Shown piece by piece: positions 18,345 to 28,189 of a DNA stretch of 64,000 nucleotides. This DNA is from Pectobacterium punjabense (lineage in GTDB: Bacteria; Pseudomonadota; Gammaproteobacteria; Enterobacterales; Enterobacteriaceae), in NCBI RefSeq assembly GCF_012427845.1, contig NZ_CP038498.1:4650001-4714000 (forward strand). The letters run 5' to 3'. The position numbers and the translations under genes are program-made. Under the pieces are notes generated by a model. The model was not told the origin of the DNA, did no database searches, and saw only the letters and a program-made list of their open reading frames with translations. Position 1 is the first letter of the stretch; each line of letters opens with the position of its first letter.

Positions 18345-20240
18345 ATGAAAAAAACGCTTCTGTCACTTCTGCTTTGTTTGAGTACTTCTGCTATGGCCGC
18401 TCAAGAACCCGTCAATATTACGATTCTGGGGACATCCGATCTGCATGGCACCTTTGTTCCCTGGGATTACGCCACCGACACCGCCAACATGGCTGGCAGT
18501 CTGAGCCAGATCGCCACGCAGGTGCATAAAGTTCGCGCACAGCAGCCGAATGTCATTCTGGTTGATGCGGGCGATACCATTCAGGGTAACTTTGTCGAAA
18601 CCTTCAAAAATGACAAAACCAGCCCGATGATCCTCGGTTTTAATGCCCTGAATTATGACGTCTGGGTGCTGGGCAACCACGAGTTCGATTTCGGCCTGAA
18701 CGTGCTTTCCACCTCGCTTGACCAGTTCAAAGGCACCGCGCTGGCAGGCAACATTTTTTGGGAAAGCGGTAAACCTTACCTACCCGCTTATAAAATTGTC
18801 GAACGGCAAGGCGTGAAGATTGGCATTATCGGTATGGATACGCCGATGACTGCGGAATTCGCCAAAGGCACTGACCGCGTGAAAGGGCTGAACTTTACCG
18901 ATCCCGTCGGGGCGGTCAAAACCGTTATCCAGCAAATCCACGGCAACGTAGATGCCATCGTGCTGGTCGCCCATATGGGAATCGATAACGAAAACCAGCG
19001 ACCGGGCACTGGCGTCGGTGATATTGCCCGCGCGAATCCTGAATTAGCCGCCATCGTCGCAGGCCATATGCACGTAAAAGTGGACAAAGAGGTGATTAAT
19101 GGCGTGATCGTCACCGAACCGGACAGATATGGCCGTGCACTGTCGCGCATCGATTTGCAGTTTGAGCAGCAAAACGGCAAGTACGTGCTGATCAACAAAG
19201 ACAGCTATACCTATTCGATCAAGGACGTAGATTCTGACCGTAAGATGGAAGACATCTACGAGCCTTACCACAATACGCTGCGCGCCAACGCTAATCGCCC
19301 GATTGCACAACTTCTTGGGCACGATCTGGTGCCGCAAGATACCGTGAAAGGCATTCCTCAGGTACACGTGCAGGACACGGGCATCAGCGCCCTGTTCCAG
19401 GAAGCCAGCCGCCATTACGCCCCTAAAGCGCAGGTCATCGCACTGCAAATTGATAACGATCGTCCCAAACTGAACGTCGGCACCATCGCCGCAAAGGACA
19501 TCGCCTTTAACTATCAATATGCTGGCGGTGAAATCACGGTTTATCAGCTAACCGGAAAAGAACTGAAGAAATACATGGAATGGTCAGCAGGTTACTTCAA
19601 CCAGTTGCAGGACGGCGATGTGACTTACAGTTTCAATCCACAGCGCCGCGCGTCCAAGTATTCCACCAATGATTTCTTCGACGGCGTGACGTACACCATC
19701 GACCTGACGAAACCCGCTGGGCAGCGCATCACCGACCTGAAAATGAATAACGGCATGCCAGTTACCGACGACATGCCGATTCGTCTGGGTATGAACAGTT
19801 ACCGCATGGGCCACCTGACGCAGAAAGGCGGCGTGCTGGAAGGCATGCAGTTCCCAGTGCTATCGGATACCAAAGTAGAATATGGCGAAGAGGCCGGCAC
19901 GATTCGTAACCTGACCATCCGCTATCTGACCGAGGTGAAAAAAGGCCAATACGAGGGTACAGTGCCGCAGCGCTGGAAGCTGGCAGGATTGCAGGGCTAT
20001 GAGCGCGAACGCAAAATTGTCGAATCACTGCTCAACGGCGGAAAAATCAGCGTACCAACCTCAGACGATAGCCGCTACAGCAATGTGCAATCTATCAACG
20101 TGAAGTCGTTGCTGCTGCCAGATGCCGCACAAAGAGAAAAACGCGTGGCGGAATTGACGCAACAGCGCGACAGCACCACCAATGCGTTGACCAAACAGCG
20201 GCTGAACGATCAACTGACGATTATCGCAGCGATTAACTAA
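18345..20240 (+). CDS. Periplasmic 5'-nucleotidase / cyclic-nucleotide phosphodiesterase family protein (UshA/CpdB-like)
   Basis: The 631-residue protein starts with a signal peptide (MKKTLLSLLLCLSTSAMAAQ). A calcineurin-like metallophosphatase domain follows, with the metal ligands GTSDLHGTF, DAGDTIQG, LGNHEFDFG, VAHMG and GHMHVK. A C-terminal 5'-nucleotidase domain starts near residue 330, with YQYAGGEITVYQLTGKELKKYMEWS in the substrate region. It should hydrolyse nucleotides in the periplasm to supply nucleosides or phosphate. It is a member of the UshA/CpdB superfamily but neither of those two by position, so no gene symbol is given. The exact substrate is not visible. Confidence 0.88.
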   Translation: MKKTLLSLLLCLSTSAMAAQEPVNITILGTSDLHGTFVPWDYATDTANMAGSLSQIATQVHKVRAQQPNVILVDAGDTIQGNFVETFKNDKTSPMILGFNALNYDVWVLGNHEFDFGLNVLSTSLDQFKGTALAGNIFWESGKPYLPAYKIVERQGVKIGIIGMDTPMTAEFAKGTDRVKGLNFTDPVGAVKTVIQQIHGNVDAIVLVAHMGIDNENQRPGTGVGDIARANPELAAIVAGHMHVKVDKEVINGVIVTEPDRYGRALSRIDLQFEQQNGKYVLINKDSYTYSIKDVDSDRKMEDIYEPYHNTLRANANRPIAQLLGHDLVPQDTVKGIPQVHVQDTGISALFQEASRHYAPKAQVIALQIDNDRPKLNVGTIAAKDIAFNYQYAGGEITVYQLTGKELKKYMEWSAGYFNQLQDGDVTYSFNPQRRASKYSTNDFFDGVTYTIDLTKPAGQRITDLKMNNGMPVTDDMPIRLGMNSYRMGHLTQKGGVLEGMQFPVLSDTKVEYGEEAGTIRNLTIRYLTEVKKGQYEGTVPQRWKLAGLQGYERERKIVESLLNGGKISVPTSDDSRYSNVQSINVKSLLLPDAAQREKRVAELTQQRDSTTNALTKQRLNDQLTIIAAIN

Positions 20241-20351
20241 CCGACGCCTTACGGAAACCCAAGATTCCTAACGAAGTGCATCGCGCGATGATAATGGATA
20301 GATCGTAAAGACGCTGCAAGTACGTCCCCGTAAGCTCGAGCCGCGCAGATA

Positions 20352-20424
20352 GGAATCTCATCCCTGAGATTCCCCCTTTCAGGGCCGTCGCAAGCGACGT
20401 TCAAAAACGTTCCTAACGTTTTTG
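20352..20424. repeat. Modular hairpin repeat, copy 1
   Basis: Three perfect hairpins follow one another: GGAATCTCA/TGAGATTCC with loop TCCC (20352-20373), CGTCGC/GCGACG with loop AA (20386-20399), and CAAAAACGTT/AACGTTTTTG with loop CCT (20402-20424). A related arrangement occurs at 57796-57860. It lies in the 276-base gap between the nucleotidase and the FAD oxidoreductase, and looks like an interspersed intergenic repeat. Confidence 0.7.
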
Positions 20425-20492
20425 TCCATGGCGCGGACGCTTTACTCTTCTATTCCATTATCATTCTACGAAGAGGTTTTCTAACGGTCTTC

Positions 20493-20515
20493 AAGGCCTG
20501 CCGTCGGTAGGCCTT
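20493..20515 (-). terminator. Possible terminator of the FAD oxidoreductase gene
   Basis: The stem AAGGCCT/AGGCCTT, extended inward by three pairs including one wobble, lies immediately before the 3' end of the minus-strand gene. It lacks a strong T run on that strand, so its strength is doubtful. Confidence 0.45.
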
Positions 20516-20516
20516 A

Positions 20517-21830
20517 TTATCGCTCGCTGCGGGCTTTCCAACGTTCGCTCGTCAGGTAGCCATTCACGCCAACATCCAGAAAAGGGCGTGGCGGCAGGTA
20601 GTTTGCCTGACCGAGCGATTGCATATCACCAATCAACGGATTGTCTTCACCTAACGCCAGATCCGCCAAAATATGCCCGGCAGCAGTTTGCTTCGACAAC
20701 CCCGCCCCGTTACAGCCAGCGGACGCGTACACATTGTCGCTTAACTGTCCCCAAATTGGCGCGCCGTTGCGCGTGACGCTAATCAAGCCTGACCAGGTAT
20801 GCGCCATCTTCACATCGCTCAATTGCGGGAACATGCGGGCAAAAATAGCTGCGTGACGACGTGCGTGGCGTCCGGTTTCTACCGCGCTATTGACCAACTC
20901 AGGCGTAAATTTCACATGCTCCCGAATCAGGAAACGATGGTCACGCGTATAGCGCAGCGTCGCACTGGCCAACGCATTAACCGGCGTCAATCCCCAATCC
21001 GGCATGTCACCAATCCGCGCTATCTGCTCCGCATTCAGCGGCTCTGTCAGTGTCGCAAAGGTCGCCACGGCAAATACCCGCCCCTTAAACAGCGGCAGGC
21101 CGCGCGCCGCGCCGTTAATCGCCATCATCAGCTTCTCTGCCTGAATCTCGCCATAGGGCGTTTCCACGCGAATGCGCGATCCAGTTTCGATATTCAGCGC
21201 GGGTGAATGGGCGTAAACCGTCACGTTCTTAGGCAGATTAGCCACCAGCCCGATCACCAGTGCCGCTGGGTTTAACAGAATACAATTGGGGGTATACACA
21301 GCACGATGGTAGAAAGACGTGCCGAGGCGGCGGGAAAGTTCATCTTTTTCGACTACCTGATAAGATTCGCCAAGGTCGTCCAATTCACGGACATAGGTAT
21401 CGATCAGACCATTAAACGTCGAACTGACAGCACAGTGATATTTCCCTGCCACACTCCAGTCACACGCGATAGCGTGGCGATCCACCTTCTCTTTCAGATG
21501 CGCGACGCCGGACTGCAACAGACGGCGATAAGCCGCTGCTTTTTCCAGTTCAGCCGTCGAACTGCCGATATTGTGCGGCAAATCGATAACGAAACCGGAG
21601 TTACGCCCAGAGGCATTGTCGCCAATCTCGCCCGCATCCAGCAGGATAATGTGTTTATCCGGGCGTTGTTCAGCCAAACGGTGTGCAAAAGCAATCCCCG
21701 CATAGCCTGCGCCGATCACCAGCCAGTCCGCCGTTGTTTTCCCCCGCTGCTGCGGGTAAATAGGTTTATCGGCGAGATCTGCCGACCAGCCATTACGATT
21801 CTGATCGAAAGGAAGATGTTTGATTTTCAC
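20517..21830 (-). CDS. FAD-dependent oxidoreductase (DAO / PuuB-like family)
   Basis: The protein has a DAO-fold flavin-binding motif DWLVIGAGYAGIAFAHRLAE, the stretch GEIGDNASGRNSGFVIDLPH typical of amine-oxidising family members such as gamma-glutamylputrescine oxidase, and a C-terminal YASAGCNGAGLSKQTAAGHIL. The substrate cannot be assigned. Starting at the GTG at 21830 (MKIKHLPFDQNRNGW) gives 437 residues and a natural family N-terminus, but the ribosome binding site is weak and an in-frame start at 21881 would add 17 residues. It is a single gene between the repeat-bearing gap and gdhA. Confidence 0.8.
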   Translation of the reverse strand: MKIKHLPFDQNRNGWSADLADKPIYPQQRGKTTADWLVIGAGYAGIAFAHRLAEQRPDKHIILLDAGEIGDNASGRNSGFVIDLPHNIGSSTAELEKAAAYRRLLQSGVAHLKEKVDRHAIACDWSVAGKYHCAVSSTFNGLIDTYVRELDDLGESYQVVEKDELSRRLGTSFYHRAVYTPNCILLNPAALVIGLVANLPKNVTVYAHSPALNIETGSRIRVETPYGEIQAEKLMMAINGAARGLPLFKGRVFAVATFATLTEPLNAEQIARIGDMPDWGLTPVNALASATLRYTRDHRFLIREHVKFTPELVNSAVETGRHARRHAAIFARMFPQLSDVKMAHTWSGLISVTRNGAPIWGQLSDNVYASAGCNGAGLSKQTAAGHILADLALGEDNPLIGDMQSLGQANYLPPRPFLDVGVNGYLTSERWKARSER

Positions 21831-22046
21831 AATGGTGTAAGCCTTGAAGAGGACAGGTTGTACCGGAAGGCAGAAACACAATACCGACGATACGCAATAC
21901 GGATTAAGATAAAGAAAGGCAGGAAGCGGTGTCCAGCAAGAAATGTCGCTAAAACATAGATAAATAAGTGAAAAGTCAAAGCACCTGCGAATACAAGCGC
22001 TTTGACTACATTATGCGTTACACCATTACCGTTGAACCATCATCCG

Positions 22047-23390
22047 TTACACAACGCCCTGTGCCAGCATCGCGTCGGCTACTTTTACAAAGCCCGCCAC
22101 GTTGGCTCCGCGTACGTAGTTCGTCTGGCTATCTTCACCACCGTACTGCACGCATGCATTATGAATATCTAACATGATGTGGTGCAGACGCGCGTCTACC
22201 TTCTCGGCTTTCCAGCCTAAACGTGCCGCGTTCTGCGCCATTTCCAGCCCGGATGTTGCCACACCGCCTGCGTTGGCTGCTTTGCCCGGTGCAAACAGCA
22301 CGCCCGCATCCAGAAACGCGTCGGTCGCCGGGATGGTGGTTGGCATATTGGCGCCTTCCGCCACGGCTTTCACACCGTTAGCAATCAGCGTCTGCGCCGC
22401 TGGCAGATCTAACTCATTCTGCGTCGCACAAGGCAGCGCGATGTCTACCGGCACTTCCCACGGCGTCTTGCCTGCCAGATAGGTCAGCTTCGCTTCACGT
22501 GCGTAATCTTCCACGCGGCCATAGCGTTTGTTCTTAATCTCTTCCAGCAGCGCCAGTTTCTCTGGGGTAAACCCGTTTTCATCCACCACGGTACCGTTGG
22601 AATCTGATGCCGTGACCACGCGAGCCCCTAGCTCCATCGCTTTTTCAATCGCGTACTGCGCCACATTACCGGAACCGGACACCGCAACTCGCATACCTTC
22701 AAAGCCCAAACCATGGCGCTTCAACATCGCTTCCGTGAAGTAAATCAGACCGTAGCCCGTCGCTTCAGGACGAATCAAACTACCGCCGAACGACAACCCT
22801 TTGCCGGTGAAGACACACGCGGTGTTGTTGGTCAGTTTCTTCATCATGCCGGTCATGAAGCCAACTTCGCGGCCACCCACGCCGATGTCACCCGCCGGAA
22901 CGTCCGTATCCGCGCCCAGATGACGATACAGTTCCGTCATCAGTGCCTGACAGAAACGCATGACTTCACCCTGACTTTTCCCTTTCGGATTAAAGTCTGA
23001 ACCCCCTTTACCACCGCCCATTGGCAGCGTCGTCAGCGCATTCTTGAACGTCTGCTCGAATCCAAGGAATTTCAGAATCGACAGGTTAACGGACGGGTGG
23101 AAGCGCATGCCGCCTTTGTACGGGCCAATCGCGGAGCTGAACTGAACACGCCAGGCACGGTTTACTTGTACCTGACCTTTGTCATCCGTCCACGCCACGC
23201 GAAACTGAATCACACGTTCCGGTTCCACTAATCGTTCCAGCAGGCTGTAATCCGCATAGTGAGGGTTCTGCTCCAGAAAAGGCCACAGCGTGGAAAGGAC
23301 TTCATTAACGGCCTGTAGAAATTCAGGCTGATGCGGATCGCGTTGTTGAACAGAATCAAGAAAACTTGCCAGAGATACGATTTGTGCCAT
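22047..23390 (-). CDS. gdhA: NADP-specific glutamate dehydrogenase
   Basis: GdhA makes glutamate from 2-oxoglutarate and ammonium with NADPH when ammonium is plentiful. The 447-residue length equals that of E. coli. Visible signatures are PYKGGMRFHPSVN with the substrate-binding lysine, LPMGGGKGGSDFNPKGKS with the catalytic lysine, and the dinucleotide-binding VAVSGSGNVAQYA. It complements the glutamine synthetase pathway encoded at 51895-55978. Confidence 0.96.
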   Translation of the reverse strand: MAQIVSLASFLDSVQQRDPHQPEFLQAVNEVLSTLWPFLEQNPHYADYSLLERLVEPERVIQFRVAWTDDKGQVQVNRAWRVQFSSAIGPYKGGMRFHPSVNLSILKFLGFEQTFKNALTTLPMGGGKGGSDFNPKGKSQGEVMRFCQALMTELYRHLGADTDVPAGDIGVGGREVGFMTGMMKKLTNNTACVFTGKGLSFGGSLIRPEATGYGLIYFTEAMLKRHGLGFEGMRVAVSGSGNVAQYAIEKAMELGARVVTASDSNGTVVDENGFTPEKLALLEEIKNKRYGRVEDYAREAKLTYLAGKTPWEVPVDIALPCATQNELDLPAAQTLIANGVKAVAEGANMPTTIPATDAFLDAGVLFAPGKAANAGGVATSGLEMAQNAARLGWKAEKVDARLHHIMLDIHNACVQYGGEDSQTNYVRGANVAGFVKVADAMLAQGVV

Positions 23391-23682
23391 GAACAGCTCC
23401 TGATTGAACGAATAAGCTCCCGTCTGCTTCTTTAATTTTTAGACACGCAGAAGCTTGTGGGATCGGTGAAAATGAGGTTGTGTCCTCTGGACTATAACAC
23501 TGGCGATGGATATTTAAGCAAGCGTTTTCTTTTCAGATAAACGTTACAATCCAATGAGATAGGAAGGGTTTTTGGGCGGTTTTGAGAAGGAAATTAGACA
23601 TAAGTTTTTGTTATATAACAAAAGGCACAGCTAAGAAGCCGTGCCTTTCGTCACTGAAAAAAAATGCAAAAAAAGCTAATTT
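23391..23682. other. Intergenic gap between uspA and gdhA
   Basis: This gap of 292 bases holds the gdhA promoter and the uspA terminator. I see no further gene. Confidence 0.4.
23621..23648 (-). terminator. Terminator after uspA
   Basis: The stem AAAGGCAC(A)GC / GC(C)GTGCCTTT has one mismatch and a loop of about 7 bases. On the minus strand it ends in TTTTGTTATAT, a T-rich tail. Confidence 0.75.
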
Positions 23683-24120
23683 TTATTCGTCTTCTTCATC
23701 ACGCAACGGCACGATGAGCATATCAACATGGACGGTATTAATCAGCTGACGTGCAGAAGACATCAATTTGCTCCAGAAGTCCTGATGGTGCCCGCACAGC
23801 ACAAGGTCAGCGTCGTATTTCTTGATTGCATCCACCAGCACTTGCCCTAAATCACCGCTGCCGCTCAGCGTTTCACTGATGGGGTAGCCGGCATTTTGGG
23901 ACAGCTCGGTCAACGCATTCTGGGTTTCTTCGGAGATACGCTGTTGCATGTCACCCAGATTGACGTCGATCAGCCCCGTGTAGAGATCGGAGTAATTCAC
24001 ATCAACATGGATTAACGAGACTTTCGCATTGTACGGTCTTGCCATTGATACCGCTTTTTCCACTAACACTTTGCTTTCTGGAGAAAGGTCAACCGCAATA
24101 AGGATGTGTTTGTAAGCCAT
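23683..24120 (-). CDS. uspA: Universal stress protein A
   Basis: The 145-residue protein starts [20 protein letters not shown] and has the UspA fold with [20 protein letters not shown]. UspA accumulates in growth arrest and aids stress survival; it is cytoplasmic and forms dimers. It is divergent from uspB, as in E. coli, with a gap of about 560 bases that is longer than needed for two promoters. Confidence 0.94.
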   Translation of the reverse strand: MAYKHILIAVDLSPESKVLVEKAVSMARPYNAKVSLIHVDVNYSDLYTGLIDVNLGDMQQRISEETQNALTELSQNAGYPISETLSGSGDLGQVLVDAIKKYDADLVLCGHHQDFWSKLMSSARQLINTVHVDMLIVPLRDEEDE

Positions 24121-24679
24121 AATGAGACTCCTTCCGTAAAGACTAATTAAGGGTTAGCAGCTATTTCTCCTGCCAATCTGATACTTAACGGCGGATTATA
24201 GGATAGCACTCGCCCGCGCTATCGGACTGTTCAGTCGATCACAACCCGTTTTCAAATCTGTTAATTCTATTGATAAGTGTAGTAGAAACCGCTCCTTTTC
24301 ACAGTTAAATCGCGTAGCTTCTCCTTTCAGAAAACGCATTATCTCGTCGAAAATCATCCTTCATGTCGATTGCGTCTGCCTCTCTGGCACAAACGAACAT
24401 TCTTCTTCTACACTACAAGTAGGGGGCAGTAAGACTATCCACTGCGCTCTGGGATGGAAAACAAGAATGGGGCTAGCCGTGACGCTGTTGGCTATCCACA
24501 ATGACAATAAAATCGTGCGCAAGCGCGTGGCATAACTATTCGTCGTTGAAAGACGCTCGTCGTAGAAAAACATCGTAGATAAGCGTCGCAAGTAATCGTA
24601 ACGCTTGTCATCGGCCACAGGTGGGCAACGGGAATGTGTGGCCATCGTATCTGACGAATAGAACGACCGGGAGGGAAGC
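24121..24679. other. Long divergent gap between uspA and uspB
   Basis: The 559-base region must hold both promoters, and in E. coli uspB depends on RpoS. A 122-codon frame on the minus strand (24361-24729) overlaps the uspB start and has no recognisable content. I see no RNA gene or repeat. Confidence 0.4.
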
Positions 24680-25015
24680 ATGATTAGTACATTTGCGCTT
24701 TTCTGGGCTTTATGTATCGTCTGCATCATTAATATGGCGAGGTACTACTCTTCATTACGCGTGTTACTGCTGATTTTGCGTGACTGCGATCCACTGCTTT
24801 ACCAATACGTTGATGGAGGAGGTTTTTTCACATCGCACGGGCAGCCAAGCAAACAAATCCGGCTGGTAGGATACATCTACGCACAGCGTTATCTTGATCA
24901 TCACGACCCTGAGTTTATTCGCCGCTGTGAGCGAGTACGAGGGCAATTTCTGCTCACGACCGCCTTGTGTGGCCTCATCGTCATCAGCCTGATTGCCATG
25001 ATGATGTGGTATTAA
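24680..25015 (+). CDS. uspB: Universal stress protein B
   Basis: The 111-residue membrane protein has an N-terminal span ([19 protein letters not shown]) and a C-terminal span ([20 protein letters not shown]). Its length and sequence match UspB of E. coli, an RpoS-dependent protein that affects ethanol resistance in stationary phase. A strong bidirectional terminator follows. The ribosome binding site is GGGAGGGAAGC. Confidence 0.93.
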   Translation: MISTFALFWALCIVCIINMARYYSSLRVLLLILRDCDPLLYQYVDGGGFFTSHGQPSKQIRLVGYIYAQRYLDHHDPEFIRRCERVRGQFLLTTALCGLIVISLIAMMMWY

Positions 25016-25070
25016 CACATTGTACTTATACAATTATTGGTATTAACAGCATGAACGTCGATAAAAAGTA

Positions 25071-25102
25071 AAAAGGCGATTCCCCACAGAATCGCCTTTT
25101 TT
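25071..25102. terminator. Bidirectional terminator between uspB and pitA
   Basis: A 12-bp perfect stem (AAAAGGCGATTC / GAATCGCCTTTT) with a 6-base loop is flanked by A and T runs, so it can end both converging genes. Confidence 0.9.
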
Positions 25103-25123
25103 ATGATTAACTCGTTACCAAAA

Positions 25124-26629
25124 TCAAATCAGCTTCAGAGCCAACCAGTACAGCGCACCAGACATCAGCATTGAGACAGGCAGCGTCAATACCCAAGCCA
25201 GCAGAATGCTTCTTATCGTTTTGCCCTGTACGCCCCCACCGTCAGCAATCATCGTCCCAGCAACCGCCGAGGATAATACGTGCGTGGTGGAAACCGGCAT
25301 ACCGGTGTAACTGGCAACGCCAATCGACAAGGCCGCCGTCACCTGTGCCGAAACACCCTGTGCGTAGGTCATGCCTTTCTTGCCAATCTTCTCGCCGATG
25401 GTGACAGCAACGCGTTTCCAGCCCACCATGGTGCCCAGAGACAGCGCCAGTGCGACGGCAACGATAATCCAAAGAGGCGCATACTCAACCGTCTGCAGCA
25501 TGTCTTTACGCAGGTTGCTCAGGTAGCGTTTATCTTCGCCCGACGTTTCTGGTAGCTTGATCACCCGATCCATCGTATCCGAGATGCACATCAGCAAGCG
25601 ACGCACTCTGCTTCGATCGTCAGGGTTCAGTTGGTCATAGCTTTTCAGGTTATTCAGCAAGCCCTGTGTGCGCTCAATCGCAATCATTACGCGTGAACTG
25701 TCACAGTGGAACTCTTTCTGACCATTGCCGGGAATCGTGCTTTCTGGCGTAGGAATCACTGGCGGAGACAGGTCGATGACATGCGTCAACGCGTCGCCGT
25801 GCTGCTTGTAGTATTCCTGTAAATTAACAACGGCATCACGCGTCCGGCTGATGTCATAACCAGACGCGTTCATGTTGACAATAAACCCGGCAGGCGCAAC
25901 ACCAATCAGCACCAGCATAATCAGGCCGATACCTTTCTGACCGTCGTTTGCACCGTGAGAGAAGCTCACCCCAATCGCCGATAGAATCAGCGCGGTACGC
26001 GTCCAGAATGGCGGCTTACGTTTGCCATCCTGCTTTTCGCGATCGACGGGCGTCAGATGCACGCGTTTGCGTTTTTTACTGTTGTTCCAGAACCGACGCA
26101 GTACCAGCAGCATCAGACCTGCGACTACCATCCCCACAATTGGCGATAGCAGCAGTGACAGGAAAATGCTGATCATTTTCGGCACGTTCAACGCATCCAC
26201 GATGGAGGTATCCGTCAGCAGTGCGTTGGTCAAACCAATACCGATGATGGAGCCAATCAACGTGTGAGAGCTGGAGGCAGGAATACCAAAATACCAGGTA
26301 CCCAGATTCCAGATAATGGCAGCCAGCAGCATGGAAAAGACCATCGCCAGACCATGCGCCGAACTCACATTCAGCAATAAATCCGTGGGAAGAAGGTGAA
26401 CAATCGCATAGGCCACACTCAGGCCGCCCAGCAGTACACCGAAGAAATTAAAGACACCCGCCATAACAACGGCAAACTCTGCACGCATGGCTCGGGTATA
26501 AATAACGGTGGCAACGGCATTCGCAGTATCGTGAAAACCGTTAATGGCTTCGTACATCAATACAAACAACAAAGCCAATATCAACATCAGGCCGGTGTAG
26601 TAATCCAGTCCGGCAAATAAATGTAGCAT
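25124..26629 (-). CDS. pitA: Low-affinity inorganic phosphate transporter PitA
   Basis: PitA imports metal-phosphate complexes with protons through the inner membrane. The 501-residue protein (499 in E. coli) has the two PHO4 family signatures, [20 protein letters not shown] near the start and the later [17 protein letters not shown] and [19 protein letters not shown] large central cytoplasmic loop at about residues 250-370 separates the two halves. Confidence 0.95.
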   Translation of the reverse strand: MLHLFAGLDYYTGLMLILALLFVLMYEAINGFHDTANAVATVIYTRAMRAEFAVVMAGVFNFFGVLLGGLSVAYAIVHLLPTDLLLNVSSAHGLAMVFSMLLAAIIWNLGTWYFGIPASSSHTLIGSIIGIGLTNALLTDTSIVDALNVPKMISIFLSLLLSPIVGMVVAGLMLLVLRRFWNNSKKRKRVHLTPVDREKQDGKRKPPFWTRTALILSAIGVSFSHGANDGQKGIGLIMLVLIGVAPAGFIVNMNASGYDISRTRDAVVNLQEYYKQHGDALTHVIDLSPPVIPTPESTIPGNGQKEFHCDSSRVMIAIERTQGLLNNLKSYDQLNPDDRSRVRRLLMCISDTMDRVIKLPETSGEDKRYLSNLRKDMLQTVEYAPLWIIVAVALALSLGTMVGWKRVAVTIGEKIGKKGMTYAQGVSAQVTAALSIGVASYTGMPVSTTHVLSSAVAGTMIADGGGVQGKTIRSILLAWVLTLPVSMLMSGALYWLALKLI

Positions 26630-26897
26630 AAACGTTAGGCCATTTAGTGGTCATGAACGCGGCGCATTATCGGCGACAAGCAGGGGTGGGGAAAAGGAAA
26701 ATATGACATTTTTTTGACTTAAAATGTGACGGGCATCGACAAGAAAACCACTTAATCAATATAAATCAATTAATTATATATTTTTACTAAAACATGCAAA
26801 TTGTTACGCTGGTATCGAACAAAAACCAACACTACAATTTGCCGCCCCAATGGCCCATTTGCCTGCGGTAATCAATCACTCATCGGAGAAATGCATT
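26630..26897. other. Divergent promoter region pitA / yhiN
   Basis: This gap of about 270 bases contains a very AT-rich core near 26750-26800. It should hold both promoters. No gene is visible. Confidence 0.35.
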
Positions 26898-28097
26898 GTG
26901 GAACAGTTTGACGTTGTCATCATCGGTGCTGGTGCAGCAGGCATGTTTTGTGCCGCACAGGCGGGACAGCGTGGGCTGCGTGTTCTACTGCTCGATAACG
27001 GCAAGAAGGCGGGGCGTAAAATATTGATGTCCGGCGGCGGACGCTGCAACTTTACCAATATGTATGCGGAGCCGGCCGCGTATCTGTCCCACAATCCTCA
27101 CTTCTGTAAATCGGCACTGGCGCGTTATACCCAATGGGATTTCATTAGTTTGGTCAACAGCCACCGCATCGCTTACCACGAGAAAACACTTGGCCAGCTA
27201 TTTTGCGATGACTCCGCACAGCAAATTGTGGATATGCTGGTAACAGAATGCGAGCAGGCTAACGTCACCCTTCGTCTGCGCAGTGAAGTCACCTCAGTGG
27301 CGAAATCAGACGATCTGTTCACCATCCACCTCAGCAACGGTACATCATTCCAAAGCGTATCACTGGTCGTTGCCTGCGGCGGCTTGTCGATGCCCGGTCT
27401 AGGCGCAACGCCGTTCGGTTACCAGCTTGCCGCGCAGTTTGATCTTAACGTACTCCCAACCCGCGCCGCGCTAGTCCCCTTTACGCTGCACAAACCACTG
27501 CTCGAACAGTTGCAAACGCTCTCCGGCGTTTCTGTACCTACCGTCATCACCGCAGAAAATGGCGTGACGTTCCGTGAAAACATCCTGTTCACACATCGTG
27601 GGCTCTCTGGCCCCGCTATTTTGCAAATTTCCAGCTACTGGCAAGCGGGTGAATTCGTCACCATTAACTTACTACCCGGACACAATCTCGCCCAGCTCAT
27701 CAATGATGAACGCAGTGCCCATCCAAACCAAAGCCTGAAAAATACGTTGGCACAGTGGCTACCTAAACGACTGGTTGAATGCCTGCAAACACTAGGACAA
27801 CTGCCAGATGTAACGTTGAAACAGCTCAACAGCGCACAGCAGCTACAAATTGAACAAAGCCTGCAACAGTGGCGCGTACAGCCGAATGGTACGGAAGGCT
27901 ACCGTACCGCAGAAGTGACCATCGGCGGTGTTGACACCCGCGCGCTGTCTTCCAAAACCATGGAAGCTAATTCAGTGCCAGGGCTGTATTTCATCGGTGA
28001 AGTGGTCGACGTAACTGGCTGGCTGGGCGGCTATAATTTCCAATGGGCGTGGAGTTCGGCATGGGCCTGCGCACAAGCGCTGCCTTTTAGCAAATAG
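26898..28097 (+). CDS. yhiN: NAD(P)/FAD-dependent oxidoreductase YhiN
   Basis: The protein belongs to the HI0933/BaiN-like flavoprotein family. It has FDVVIIGAGAAGMFCAAQAG for FAD binding, GRKILMSGGGRCNFTN and a C-terminal GLYFIGEVVDVTGWLGGYNFQWAWSSG-like block. I use the GTG at 26898, which follows GGAGA and gives 399 residues against 400 in E. coli; the ATG at 26850 is the alternative. Its cellular role is unsettled. Confidence 0.9.
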   Translation: MEQFDVVIIGAGAAGMFCAAQAGQRGLRVLLLDNGKKAGRKILMSGGGRCNFTNMYAEPAAYLSHNPHFCKSALARYTQWDFISLVNSHRIAYHEKTLGQLFCDDSAQQIVDMLVTECEQANVTLRLRSEVTSVAKSDDLFTIHLSNGTSFQSVSLVVACGGLSMPGLGATPFGYQLAAQFDLNVLPTRAALVPFTLHKPLLEQLQTLSGVSVPTVITAENGVTFRENILFTHRGLSGPAILQISSYWQAGEFVTINLLPGHNLAQLINDERSAHPNQSLKNTLAQWLPKRLVECLQTLGQLPDVTLKQLNSAQQLQIEQSLQQWRVQPNGTEGYRTAEVTIGGVDTRALSSKTMEANSVPGLYFIGEVVDVTGWLGGYNFQWAWSSAWACAQALPFSK

Positions 28098-28189
28098 GCA
28101 CTATAATAACCTCTATTCAGCGCTCTCCTTTAGTTAATGGAGAAAGGGACGTCTCTACATAGGCCTCTGCTGCCAGAAAGGAGATGTGA

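Noticed and set aside
20352-20424. CRISPR array or transposon end
   Set aside because: The hairpins are not regularly spaced identical repeats with spacers, and there is no transposase or terminal inverted pair; only one unit occurs at each site.
24361-24729. 122-codon minus-strand frame between uspA and uspB
   Set aside because: It overlaps the uspB start on the other strand, has low-complexity basic content and no ribosome binding site or match.
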